This document shows, in pieces, positions 1 to 6,285 of a stretch of 6,605 nt of DNA. The notes below the pieces were generated by a model that made no database searches, had not been told where the DNA came from, and saw nothing but the letters and a program-made list of their open reading frames with translations. Position numbers and translations under genes: made by a program. The stretch covers positions 1-6,605 of the forward strand of contig WTGD01000045.1 in assembly GCA_011523725.1 (NCBI GenBank), read 5' to 3'. This DNA comes from Nitrospinota bacterium. GTDB taxonomy: Bacteria > UBA8248. How positions within the stretch are numbered: the stretch's first letter is position 1; each line of letters opens with the position of its first letter.

Positions 1-139
1 GCAATACTCTCACGGGGGGGAGCACTTGCCAAGCCTGAGAGCTTATGGCGCTTGATAATTAAATTGACCGTGCAGGGGGGGAGAATGTAGGCTTTGTCGC
101 AATGCCCTCGTAAACGAATGACGTGCTTGAACTTCGGAT

Positions 140-146
140 GGAGAGA
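140..146 (+). promoter_or_regulatory. Shine-Dalgarno that sets the glycosyltransferase start
   Basis: GGAGAGA lies six bases before the GTG at 153. The earlier in-frame starts, GTG 123 and ATG 138, and the later ATG 171 have no comparable purine-rich site at a suitable distance. This favours GTG 153 as the initiation codon. Confidence 0.55.
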
Positions 147-152
147 ACTGCG

Positions 153-857
153 GTGAACGATGACGTCCAGATGACGGATTTATTGAGCGTTGTGATGCCG
201 TGCTACAACGAACGGGACACGATTCGCGAAATCGTCGCCAGAGTCCAGGCGGTATCGATGAACATCGAACTCATCATCGTGGACGACGGCAGCACGGACG
301 GCACCCGCGATATCCTGGCCGAGATCGAACAAAACGGCGCGCGCGTCATCTACCGCGAGAAAAACGAGGGCAAAGGGGCCGCCCTGTGCGACGGATTCGC
401 GGCGGCGAACGGGGACGTGATCGTCGTGCAGGATGCGGACCTGGAATACGATCCCGCCGAGTACATTGATCTCTACGACCCCATCCGCCGGGGAGCGGCC
501 GACGTGGTCTACGGCACGCGCTTCGGCGGAAAACCCCAGCGTGTGCACATGTTCTGGCACAAGGTGGGGAATTGGATGCTGACCACGCTGGCGAATCTGC
601 TGTTCAACTGCACGCTCACCGACATGGAAACCTGCTACAAGATGTTCCGCCGCGAGGTGGTGAAGGACATGAAAATTCGCGCGAAGGGGTTCGATTTTGA
701 GCCTGAATTCACCGCGAAGCTTCTCAAGCCCGCCAAATGGCGCATCTACGAGGTGCCGATTTCCTACTACGGGCGCACATACGCGGAGGGCAAGAAGATA
801 ACGTGGCGGGACGGCTTCATCGCCGTATGGACCCTCCTGCGCGAGCGCTTTTCCTGA
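153..857 (+). CDS. Family 2 glycosyltransferase (dolichol-phosphate mannosyltransferase-like, soluble)
   Basis: Predicted GT-A fold, inverting glycosyltransferase of 234 residues that would move a sugar from a nucleotide donor to a lipid or glycan acceptor at the inner face of the membrane. Numbered from the GTG at 153, the N-terminal strand LSVVMPCYNE (11-20) and VDDGSTDGT (43-51) form the nucleotide-binding half. NEGKGAA (71-77) follows, then the metal-binding DAD (94-96) in VVQDADLEYDP, YGTRF (120-124), and a C-terminal TDMETCYKMFRR block (156-167) with FDFEPE (180-185). These are typical of the DPM1/DPG-synthase-like branch of GT2. No C-terminal membrane helices are present, unlike GtrB/ArnC-type members. 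It stops one base before the convergent dehydrogenase. GTG 123 would add ten residues. The family is secure; donor and acceptor are not known. Confidence 0.9.
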   Translation: MNDDVQMTDLLSVVMPCYNERDTIREIVARVQAVSMNIELIIVDDGSTDGTRDILAEIEQNGARVIYREKNEGKGAALCDGFAAANGDVIVVQDADLEYDPAEYIDLYDPIRRGAADVVYGTRFGGKPQRVHMFWHKVGNWMLTTLANLLFNCTLTDMETCYKMFRREVVKDMKIRAKGFDFEPEFTAKLLKPAKWRIYEVPISYYGRTYAEGKKITWRDGFIAVWTLLRERFS

Positions 858-858
858 A

Positions 859-1932
859 TCATCCCCGCACGCGGGCGCACACCGCCTCGGTGATGGCCCG
901 GCTGCCGTCGACGGCGCGCCCCTTGTTGTCCAGGCGAATCTCCCCGGCCTCGAGCGCTCCCCACACGCTGGTTTCTATCTGATTCGCGGCCTCGCTCTCC
1001 CCGATATGGGCGAGCATGAGCGCGGCGGAGAGGATGAGGCTCAAAGGGTTGGCGATTCCCTGTCCGGCGATGTCGGGGGCCGAGCCGTGAACCGCCTCGA
1101 AAAAGGCGAATTCCTCCCCGATGTTCCCCGAGGGACACATGCCGAGGCCGCCTGCCGTGGCGCCGCCCAAATCGCTCAGCAGGTCTCCCAGCATGTTCTC
1201 CATCACGAGTACGTCGTAGTGTTCCGGGCGAATCACCAGATTGTATGCGCAGGCGTCCGAATACAGGGTTTCCGCCTCGATGTCGGGATAATCAGACGCG
1301 ACTTCCAGGAATATCTCGCGGAAAAATGCGAGGGAGCGCAGGACGTTGCCCTTGTCCACGCAGGTGACGCGCCGCACGCCGTCTTCGGGCGCGCCGTTTC
1401 TCTTGCGCGCGAGCTCGAAGGCGAACCTCGCCACGCGCTCCGCTCCCTTCCGGGTGATGATCAGGGTGTCGGCCACGGCTTCGGGACCGCCGACCCCCTT
1501 GTCGCGCGAGGCGTAGAGGCCCTCTGTGTTCTCGCGAATCACGACGTAATCGATGCCGCCGGGTTCATAGCCCGCCAGGGGGCTCCGGATGCCCGGGTAG
1601 AGCCTGACGGGCCGCATGTTGGCAAAGACGTCGAGGCTCGTTCTGAGTACGCCGCCCAGAAGCCCCCCTTCGGTACCCTCCGGCGTGCGGACGGCCGGGT
1701 CGCCCACCGGCGCCTTGAGGATACCGTCCGCCTCGTGGCAGGCTTGCAGGGTTTCATCGCTGATGCGCTTGCCGTACCTGGCGTAGCGGCCCGCTCCCGC
1801 TTCGTGTTCTTCTAAGTTAAGCTTCAGGGCGCCGTTCATTTCCTGAACGGCTTTGAGCACGGCGATGGTGGATTCCATGAGTTCGGGACCGATCCCGTCT
1901 CCCGGTATGGTGATGATGCGATATTCTTTCAT
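859..1932 (-). CDS. NAD-dependent isocitrate/isopropylmalate-family dehydrogenase
   Basis: A 357-residue beta-decarboxylating dehydrogenase that would oxidise a 2-hydroxy acid bearing a 3-carboxylate, with loss of CO2. The N-terminus ITIPGDGIGPE is the family signature. Substrate-binding arginines are Arg97 (LRTSLD), Arg107 (ANMRP) and Arg133 (IRENTEG). Tyr140 and Lys194 (CVDKGN) match the catalytic pair, and Asp226, Asp250 and Asp254 the metal ligands. HGSAPDIAG (282-290) carries Asp-Ile where NADP enzymes such as E. coli Icd have Lys-Tyr, so NAD is the likely cofactor. RENTEGLY resembles isocitrate, homoisocitrate or tartrate dehydrogenases more than LeuB, whose equivalent is RELTGG. The true substrate cannot be fixed, and no leu or lysine-pathway genes are adjacent. 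The ATG has a GGAGAG Shine-Dalgarno at 1936-1941. It is divergent from the GNAT gene and convergent with the glycosyltransferase. Confidence 0.92.
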   Translation of the reverse strand: MKEYRIITIPGDGIGPELMESTIAVLKAVQEMNGALKLNLEEHEAGAGRYARYGKRISDETLQACHEADGILKAPVGDPAVRTPEGTEGGLLGGVLRTSLDVFANMRPVRLYPGIRSPLAGYEPGGIDYVVIRENTEGLYASRDKGVGGPEAVADTLIITRKGAERVARFAFELARKRNGAPEDGVRRVTCVDKGNVLRSLAFFREIFLEVASDYPDIEAETLYSDACAYNLVIRPEHYDVLVMENMLGDLLSDLGGATAGGLGMCPSGNIGEEFAFFEAVHGSAPDIAGQGIANPLSLILSAALMLAHIGESEAANQIETSVWGALEAGEIRLDNKGRAVDGSRAITEAVCARVRG

Positions 1933-1965
1933 TTGCTCTCCAGCATTTTTTTGAGGGTTCGCTGT

Positions 1966-1996
1966 CTCTACATCCGCACGGATGAGCGGGTATAAT
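1966..1996 (+). promoter_or_regulatory. Sigma70-type promoter for the GNAT gene
   Basis: A perfect -10 box TATAAT at 1991-1996 is preceded, with a 19-base spacer, by TCTACA (1966-1971), which matches four of six -35 positions. Transcription would start near 2003, giving a leader of about 44 bases to the TTG at 2047. The -10 is convincing in this GC-rich DNA; the -35 is weak, so an activator may be involved. Confidence 0.5.
1971..1984. promoter_or_regulatory. 14-bp inverted repeat, candidate operator
   Basis: CATCCG-CA-CGGATG is a perfect six-base inverted repeat with a two-base centre. It sits between the -35 and -10 elements of the promoter reading right and 39 bases before the dehydrogenase start reading left. 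A dimeric regulator bound here could control either gene. No regulator gene lies in the window. Confidence 0.35.
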
Positions 1997-2046
1997 CACC
2001 CCTCAAGGTGAGCGGCGTTTACATTGACATGGGAGTGTAGCGAAAA

Positions 2047-2814
2047 TTGTTTCGGCTGGAGAACCCCCGGAGCGAATCTTTCCAGAAATTCCTGCGCGCG
2101 CAGGGGCCGCTCGGGGTGCGCTTCTCAGAAGCCATCGCCGAGGGAGGAGAAGACGTCCCCCTCTGGGTTGATGATCTTACTGCGCCACAGGTGGCGGTGC
2201 ACACCGGACGCGGCTGGCTCGCGCCGCTGGGGAGGCCCGAGGCGATACTCGCAAAACTGGAAGACATGGAGCGACTCTCGGCACAGATGGAGGAGAGTGA
2301 GGGCTATCTCAAGTTCTCTTCCGTCACTATCGAGGTGCAAAAGGCGGTCGAGAGGCGACGAAAACTCATCCGGGGCTCGCCCGTGGGCATGTTCATTCTC
2401 GACAAAAGAGATTTCAGGCCCGTCTTCAGCACGCACCGCATCGAAAGCCTGAAAACCGGGGACGCGAAGACGCTGGCCGAGAATTCACCCTACGACCAGG
2501 GGGAGGAATATGCCCTGGCGAGAATCAAGAACGCCCCCACCGCGGCGATACGGGTCGATGGAGAACTCGCCTCCTACATGGTCGTTCACGCGAACGGCTC
2601 CATCGGCATGCTGCACACGATGGATCGCTTCCGCGGCCAGGGGCTTGCGCGCGTGGTGGTGTCCGCTCTGGTCGAGGCGCAATTCGCCAGGGGGCGCGAG
2701 GCGTATTGCTATATCGTGGAGGGAAACGAGGCGTCCGAGCGCGTGTTCGAAAGCGTGGGTTTCAGGAGAGTGATGGACGTCTACTGGAGCGCGTTTGAAA
2801 GGTGTGAGATTTGA
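2047..2814 (+). CDS. GNAT-family N-acetyltransferase, GLYAT/FR47-like
   Basis: A 255-residue protein whose C-terminal third is a GNAT acyl-CoA transferase domain. GSIGMLHTMDRFRGQGLA (184-201) holds motif A, R-x-x-G-x-G (Arg194 to Gly199), which binds the acyl-CoA pyrophosphate. GNEASERVFESVGFRRV (226-242) is the motif B region, with Asn227, Ser230 and the GF turn. The phrase 'GMLHTMDRFRGQGLA' and the two-part layout recall glycine N-acyltransferase/FR47 proteins, whose N-terminal half is also a degenerate GNAT-like fold; residues 1-165 may be that, but I recognise no motif in them. An in-frame TAG at 2038-2040 limits the start; TTG 2047 is the first candidate, with GGGAG at 2031-2035, eleven bases upstream, a rather long spacing. 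The acceptor is unknown. A selenoprotein gene follows after 116 bases on the same strand. Confidence 0.85.
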   Translation: MFRLENPRSESFQKFLRAQGPLGVRFSEAIAEGGEDVPLWVDDLTAPQVAVHTGRGWLAPLGRPEAILAKLEDMERLSAQMEESEGYLKFSSVTIEVQKAVERRRKLIRGSPVGMFILDKRDFRPVFSTHRIESLKTGDAKTLAENSPYDQGEEYALARIKNAPTAAIRVDGELASYMVVHANGSIGMLHTMDRFRGQGLARVVVSALVEAQFARGREAYCYIVEGNEASERVFESVGFRRVMDVYWSAFERCEI

Positions 2815-2832
2815 GCCTGACTCACCCAAGCG

Positions 2833-2856
2833 CTCGCGGCGCGAGGCGGTTGCCTC
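2833..2856 (+). other. Two overlapping, mutually exclusive hairpins between GNAT and selenoprotein genes
   Basis: CTCGC-GGC-GCGAG (2833-2845) and GAGGC-GGTT-GCCTC (2843-2856) share the bases GAG, so only one can form at a time. No U-run follows, so neither is a standard terminator. They might be an RNA-processing or attenuation element, or chance in GC-rich DNA. Confidence 0.25.
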
Positions 2857-2930
2857 ACAGAATCGACAGAATGATGAAAATGGACTAGTTTGCTGTATTC
2901 GCCATTCATCTTTTCATAGGAGGTTGATAG

Positions 2931-3569
2931 ATGCAGAAAGAAGATTATATCGACAGGCCGCCCGGCCCCCTGGGGGGCTTGTGGAGCATGTGGTATCTGG
3001 ACCCGTTCCTGATGATCAAGCGCGAGCTCAGCGGGTTCAGAAAGGTCCGCCACAAGGCGTTTGAGGATCAGCTGAAACCCGGCCAACCCGCGCCTCCGGT
3101 CAAACTCCAGAGCACGTCGGGCGAAACCGTGGACTTGGCCGATTTCCGCGGAAAGAAGAACATCGTCCTGGAGTTCGGCGCCATCACGTGACCGCCCTTC
3201 CGCCGGCAGGTGCCGGGCATGGACGAGTTGAATGAGCGCTACAAGGACAAAGACGTCGAGTTCTTCGTCGTCTATTCCAAGGAGCCCCACGCGCAGGAGC
3301 GCAAGTACTTCAAAAAATACACGCAGCACACCTCGTTTGAGCACAAGATGGGCTACGCGAAGGAGCTGGTGGAAGAATTCGGCATGAAAATCCCCGTTCT
3401 GGTGGACGACGTCGACGAGGCGGTGGTGAACGCCTACGGCCGCATGCCGAACATGGTCTTCGTCATCGACAAGGAGGGGAACATCGCCTACAAGGCGAGC
3501 TGGACGGAGCAGCCCCGTGTCGACCGTGTGCTCGATGAACTCCTCACCGAGCAGGCCGTTACGGCTTAA
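2931..3569 (+). CDS. Iodothyronine deiodinase-like selenoprotein (thioredoxin fold), UGA at codon 87 read as selenocysteine
   Basis: Reading through the TGA at 3189-3191 gives a continuous 212-residue protein with Sec87. The context FGAIT-U-PPF matches the vertebrate deiodinase active site, FGSCT-U-PPF. Homology continues on both sides of the UGA: KNIVLEFG before it; FFVVYSKEPHAQE (111-123), like the deiodinase VYIEEAH segment; HTSFEHK (133-139), like its HRSLEER; and AYGRMPNMVFVIDKEGNIAY near the C-terminus. Glu118, His120 and His133 fall at about the same distances from Sec as the catalytic Glu and two His residues I recall from mammalian deiodinase 3. The protein has no cysteine, so Sec is its only thiol-like redox residue. 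Residues 14-29 are hydrophobic and might be a weak membrane anchor. The ATG has a strong AGGAGGT six bases upstream. Iodothyronine is not an expected bacterial substrate; a peroxidase, reductase or dehalogenase role is possible. It ends at a terminator. Confidence 0.9.
3187..3225 (+). promoter_or_regulatory. Candidate bacterial SECIS element
   Basis: The RNA from the UGA onward can fold into an extended hairpin. CGU (3187-3189) pairs with ACG (3223-3225), CC (3192-3193) with GG (3221-3222), and GCCC (3194-3197) with GGGC (3215-3218). An upper stem GGC/GCC (3205-3207 with 3212-3214) closes the loop AGGU (3208-3211). An alternative upper stem CCGGC/GCCGG (3203-3207, 3212-3216) gives the same loop. 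The loop begins 16 bases after the UGA and has G at its second position, both in line with known bacterial SECIS rules. SelB would bind this loop to deliver Sec-tRNA. Confidence 0.75.
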
Positions 3570-3582
3570 TCGAAGCGAAACG

Positions 3583-3614
3583 AAAAAGGCGGCTCTTCGG
3601 GGCCGTCTTTTTTT
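3583..3614. terminator. Rho-independent terminator, bidirectional, UUCG loop
   Basis: GGCGGCUC (3588-3595) pairs with GGGCCGUC (3600-3607), including two G-U pairs, around a C(UUCG)G tetraloop. It is flanked by AAAAA (3583-3587) and a run of seven Ts (3608-3614). The A-run on the left gives a U-run to leftward transcripts. It lies 13 bases after the selenoprotein stop and 11 bases beyond the end of the convergent transporter gene, so it can serve both. Confidence 0.9.
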
Positions 3615-3625
3615 ATGCGCGCGCG

Positions 3626-4828
3626 TCAGCGGACTTTCGGCAGGAAGCAGGCGAACGCGCACGCGGCGACGAAAAACCCCGGCAGCGCCCAGAAGGCATT
3701 CGCCAGGCCGAACCACTCGCCGAGAACCGACATCGGATAGACCGACAGGCTCGCGATGAACCACGAGAGGCCGAGCGTGATGGAGCTCGCCAGCCCCCGG
3801 TTGTGAGGCATGAGTTGCTGGGCGAAAGCCATCGTCACCCCCATCGGGAGGTAGGTGGCGACGCCCAGGAAGGCCAGAAGAACGAAGCCCCACTCGGGCG
3901 GCGCAATCAAAAAAGCGCAGACGCACAACGCGCCCAGTCCGATGCCACCGACGATAAGTTCTTTTTTCCCGAAACGATCCCCCAGGGCGCCGCCCGCCAG
4001 GACGCCCAGTGCGCCCGAGGTGAGCATGATGGCGCTGGCCGCCCCTCCGCTCCAGATGCTCATGCCGTGTTCCGCATAAAGCGAGGGAATCAGGCTGATG
4101 AAGTTGATGTTCACGACGGCGCGGCAGATCGTGACGCCCGAGAGCAGAAGCAGCGGCGTGCCCGCTTGGCGCAGCGCTGTTACGAAATCCCAGATGGAGG
4201 CTTTGTTCTCGCCGCTCGTGGGGGGCGATTGGGGCTTGGGCAGCCCGTATTTCACCGCCAGGGCCATTGCGATTGCGACCAGGGTGAACGACCACAGCCA
4301 TTTCATGCCCCCGAGCGATACGATCCCGATGGCGATGACGGGTCCCAGCCCGTGGCCCACGCGCCCACCGGCGATGAAAACGCTCACCACAAGCCCCTTG
4401 CGGTGTTCGGAGAGCGCGCCCGCGCGCGAGGCCATGTCCGGATGGCAAAGCCCCACCATCGAACCGCCGACCGCGACCATGACGGTGAGCACCGTGAAGT
4501 TGGGCGCCCAGCCGATGGAGGTGATGAAGAGCGCGCTGCCCACCATCCCAAAAGCGAGCCAGGGCAGGCCCGGCCAGCGATCCACCAGAACCGCCGTCAC
4601 GGGTTGGGAGATCGCTGCGCTCATCGAGACGAACGTGAGCAGCAGACCGCCCGTGGAGAGGGAAACCTGGAATTGCTCCCGTATCAGGGGCAGCAGCGGT
4701 GCGATGAAATTCACCGTGCCGTCCACCACGAAGTGGGCGGTGAACAGGATGGCGAGCGCGCCCCAGGGGATATCCTGTGCCGGGTCTTTCGCACCCACGC
4801 CTGCGCCGATTTCTTCCGCCCGGCTCAT
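3626..4828 (-). CDS. Major facilitator transporter, Fsr-like (second gene of pair)
   Basis: A 400-residue inner-membrane transporter with about twelve hydrophobic segments and a central loop near residues 195-225 rich in polar residues. HFVVDGTVNFIAPLLPLI (32-49) in helix 1, CHPDMASRAGALSEHRKG (128-145) and FIAGGRVGHGLGPV (151-164) resemble the fosmidomycin-resistance (Fsr) branch of the MFS. The loop motif after helix 2 is reduced to LVDRWPG (81-87), while the second-half copy GGALGDRFGKKE (279-290) is intact. The ATG at 4828 overlaps the stop of the upstream transporter gene in the tetranucleotide ATGA, which implies translational coupling; a GGGGGGCGAG stretch precedes it. It ends 11 bases short of the terminator. 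The substrate is unknown, and drug efflux or small organic-acid transport are both possible. An N-terminal tail of about 20 hydrophilic residues precedes helix 1. Confidence 0.9.
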   Translation of the reverse strand: MSRAEEIGAGVGAKDPAQDIPWGALAILFTAHFVVDGTVNFIAPLLPLIREQFQVSLSTGGLLLTFVSMSAAISQPVTAVLVDRWPGLPWLAFGMVGSALFITSIGWAPNFTVLTVMVAVGGSMVGLCHPDMASRAGALSEHRKGLVVSVFIAGGRVGHGLGPVIAIGIVSLGGMKWLWSFTLVAIAMALAVKYGLPKPQSPPTSGENKASIWDFVTALRQAGTPLLLLSGVTICRAVVNINFISLIPSLYAEHGMSIWSGGAASAIMLTSGALGVLAGGALGDRFGKKELIVGGIGLGALCVCAFLIAPPEWGFVLLAFLGVATYLPMGVTMAFAQQLMPHNRGLASSITLGLSWFIASLSVYPMSVLGEWFGLANAFWALPGFFVAACAFACFLPKVR

Positions 4829-6021
4829 GACTCGCCCCCCTGCGCCTGGGGCTGAAGGGCGCTTTCCCTGTGCAGGAAGACGGCGATGAATCCGCCGACC
4901 ATGAACATCGATGCGTAGAAGGTGAACGCCACTTGAAGCCCCATCGCTTCGGCCACGAGGCCGCCGATGAGCGGCGAAAGCGCGCTGGCCGCCTCGTTGA
5001 AGCCATAGATCATTCCCACCGAGCTCGAGCGCACCCGCTCGTCCACGAGTTCCGTGCCGACGGCCAGCACCAGGGTGGGCACCGGCGTGAGGATGCAGGC
5101 AACGGCGAAAAGCGCGAGAAGCAGCGTCGTGAGGCTTGAGACCCAGGTAAGGGAGGCCATGGCGGTGGCGCACATGAAGGTGAGCACGACGATGAGCTTT
5201 GTCCTGCCCGTTTCGTCCGACCACCTCCCGATAATGATGGACATGGTCGAACCTATCAGGAAATAGGCGCTGAGCAGCCAGCCCACCCCTTTGGTGTCGA
5301 AGCCGAATTGCTCCGCCAGAAGGAGCGGCAAAAAGGCCATGAAGCCCCGAAATCCCATGATCCGGAACGAGGAGAGGGCGATGAGGAGCATGAGAGACTT
5401 GTTGCGGAACAGCGCGCCGAAAGTGGACCTCGCCGCCTGGCGGAAGGGCAGGCGCTCTCCCAGCTGATCCTGAAATCGGAACCAGATGAGCGCCGCCCAG
5501 ATGACGCCCGGTATGACGTAGAACTGCGCCGCCAGGCGCCAACTCGCCAGATAGACGGCGAGCCATCCGACGATGGCGGGTGAGATGATGTTCCCCATTT
5601 CGCCCCCGCCGTTGAACAGGCCCGTACAGAACCCGCGCCTCTCCGGCAGTTCGCGCGTAATGAGCGCGACAGCCGGCGGGTGGTAAGCCGCGCTCCCGAT
5701 GCCGCCGATGAAGACGAACAACAGCAGCAGGGAGTAGTTCGCCGCGTAGCCGTAGAGCAGAACGGGCAGCGCCTGGGTGAGCAGGGAAAGCGCCAAGACC
5801 GTCCGCCAGCGCCGGGTGTAGTCCGATATGAAGGAAAGGGGGAACTGAAAGACGCTGTTCGCCACCGAATAGGTTGTCACGATGAGGCCCGCCTGCACGT
5901 AGTTGAGCTCGAATTCCGCGACGATGAGCGGTAGCACGGGTATGAGAAGCTGCGTGTAGAAGGCGTTCACGGCGTGGCTGCCCGCAATCGCGAAAAGGTT
6001 GAAGATCTTCGATGGGGCCAT
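4825..6021 (-). CDS. Major facilitator transporter, Fsr-like (first gene of pair)
   Basis: A 398-residue inner-membrane transporter with about twelve hydrophobic segments. SHAVNAFYTQLLIPVLPLI (15-33) forms helix 1. FISDYTRRWRTV (64-75) is the helix 2-3 motif A, repeated in the second half as GRWSDETGRTK (265-275). GIGSAAYHPPAVALITREL (108-126) and NGGGEMGNIISPAIVGWL (137-154) resemble Fsr-family proteins. The frame is open further upstream, to an ATG at 6195, but a good promoter at 6096-6067 lies inside that extension and helix 1 begins right after ATG 6021, so I choose 6021. Its Shine-Dalgarno is poor. It overlaps the second transporter gene by four bases. The two proteins share a family layout but little obvious identity, so they are old paralogues or a recruited pair. 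They may act separately or as a heteromer. The substrate is unknown. Confidence 0.88.
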   Translation of the reverse strand: MAPSKIFNLFAIAGSHAVNAFYTQLLIPVLPLIVAEFELNYVQAGLIVTTYSVANSVFQFPLSFISDYTRRWRTVLALSLLTQALPVLLYGYAANYSLLLLFVFIGGIGSAAYHPPAVALITRELPERRGFCTGLFNGGGEMGNIISPAIVGWLAVYLASWRLAAQFYVIPGVIWAALIWFRFQDQLGERLPFRQAARSTFGALFRNKSLMLLIALSSFRIMGFRGFMAFLPLLLAEQFGFDTKGVGWLLSAYFLIGSTMSIIIGRWSDETGRTKLIVVLTFMCATAMASLTWVSSLTTLLLALFAVACILTPVPTLVLAVGTELVDERVRSSSVGMIYGFNEAASALSPLIGGLVAEAMGLQVAFTFYASMFMVGGFIAVFLHRESALQPQAQGGES

Positions 6022-6066
6022 GGAGAGTCCATTGATGACGGGAGCGCGAAAAAACCATTCATTAGG

Positions 6067-6096
6067 CTTATAGGTTCTGGGGAAAACGCGCGTCAA
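6067..6096 (-). promoter_or_regulatory. Sigma70-type promoter of the transporter operon
   Basis: Reading leftward, TTGACG (6096-6091) is followed after 18 bases by TATAAG (6072-6067); each matches five of six consensus positions. The expected start of transcription is near 6060, leaving a leader of about 39 bases before ATG 6021. Its position argues against the longer versions of the first transporter. Confidence 0.7.
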
Positions 6097-6182
6097 TGTC
6101 GGGCGGCTCATACGCGCGAAAAACAGCGTGCCTTCCAGCGGGCGGTTGCGGGGATATGCGGGGTGAATCGCGCAATTCATTC

Positions 6183-6200
6183 CAAATGCGGGCAAATGCG
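6183..6200 (+). repeat. Tandem 10-bp repeat AAATGCGGGC, first locus
   Basis: AAATGCG occurs at 6184-6190 and again exactly ten bases later at 6194-6200. The 18-base unit recurs with one mismatch at 6587-6604. Confidence 0.5.
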
Positions 6201-6276
6201 CGCGGGAGAGCCAGAAAAACTTTTTTCGCCTGAGAATCTAAGTGCAAGACGCTAAGATATGAAAATAACTGGCTAA

Positions 6277-6285
6277 ATTATAACA
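6277..6285 (-). promoter_or_regulatory. Extended -10 promoter element (leftward)
   Basis: The minus strand reads TGTTATAAT, a perfect TGn-TATAAT extended -10. No good -35 is present at 17 bases, which extended -10 promoters can lack. The start would be near 6270, giving a long leader of about 250 bases to the transporter ATG at 6021. Direct repeats lie immediately upstream and overlap it by one base. Confidence 0.45.

Noticed and set aside
1..90. C-terminal end of an upstream gene (frame open from base 1 to TAG 88-90)
   Set aside because: Only 29 codons with no recognisable protein and two G-runs; it cannot be told from chance.
52..93. Promoter for the glycosyltransferase (GATAAT at 54-59, TTGACC at 64-69)
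   Set aside because: GATAAT has no -35 at a proper distance, and TTGACC is followed at 17-18 bases only by TAGGCT, a poor -10.
3210..3569. Separate 119-residue protein starting at GTG 3210 (MPGMDELNERY...)
   Set aside because: It is in the same frame as the upstream 86 codons, has no Shine-Dalgarno, and lacks the first half of the thioredoxin fold. It is the C-terminal part of the selenoprotein after the UGA.
2931..3569. Reading the in-frame TGA as a nonsense mutation making a pseudogene
   Set aside because: The stop falls exactly at the catalytic position of the deiodinase motif, the downstream frame is intact, and a SECIS-like hairpin follows. Chance placement is unlikely.
3803..4889. Long plus-strand frames opposite the transporter genes (3803-4855 and 4098-4889)
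   Set aside because: They are antisense shadows of GC-rich coding DNA; their translations are low in hydrophobic core and match no family.
2781..5006. 741-residue minus-strand frame
   Set aside because: It runs antisense to the selenoprotein and GNAT end and out of frame with the transporters; its composition is arginine-, histidine- and proline-rich, as in shadow frames.
6022..6195. N-terminal extension of the first transporter to ATG 6195
   Set aside because: It adds 58 residues of non-membrane, arginine- and proline-rich sequence with no family resemblance, and a strong promoter lies inside it.
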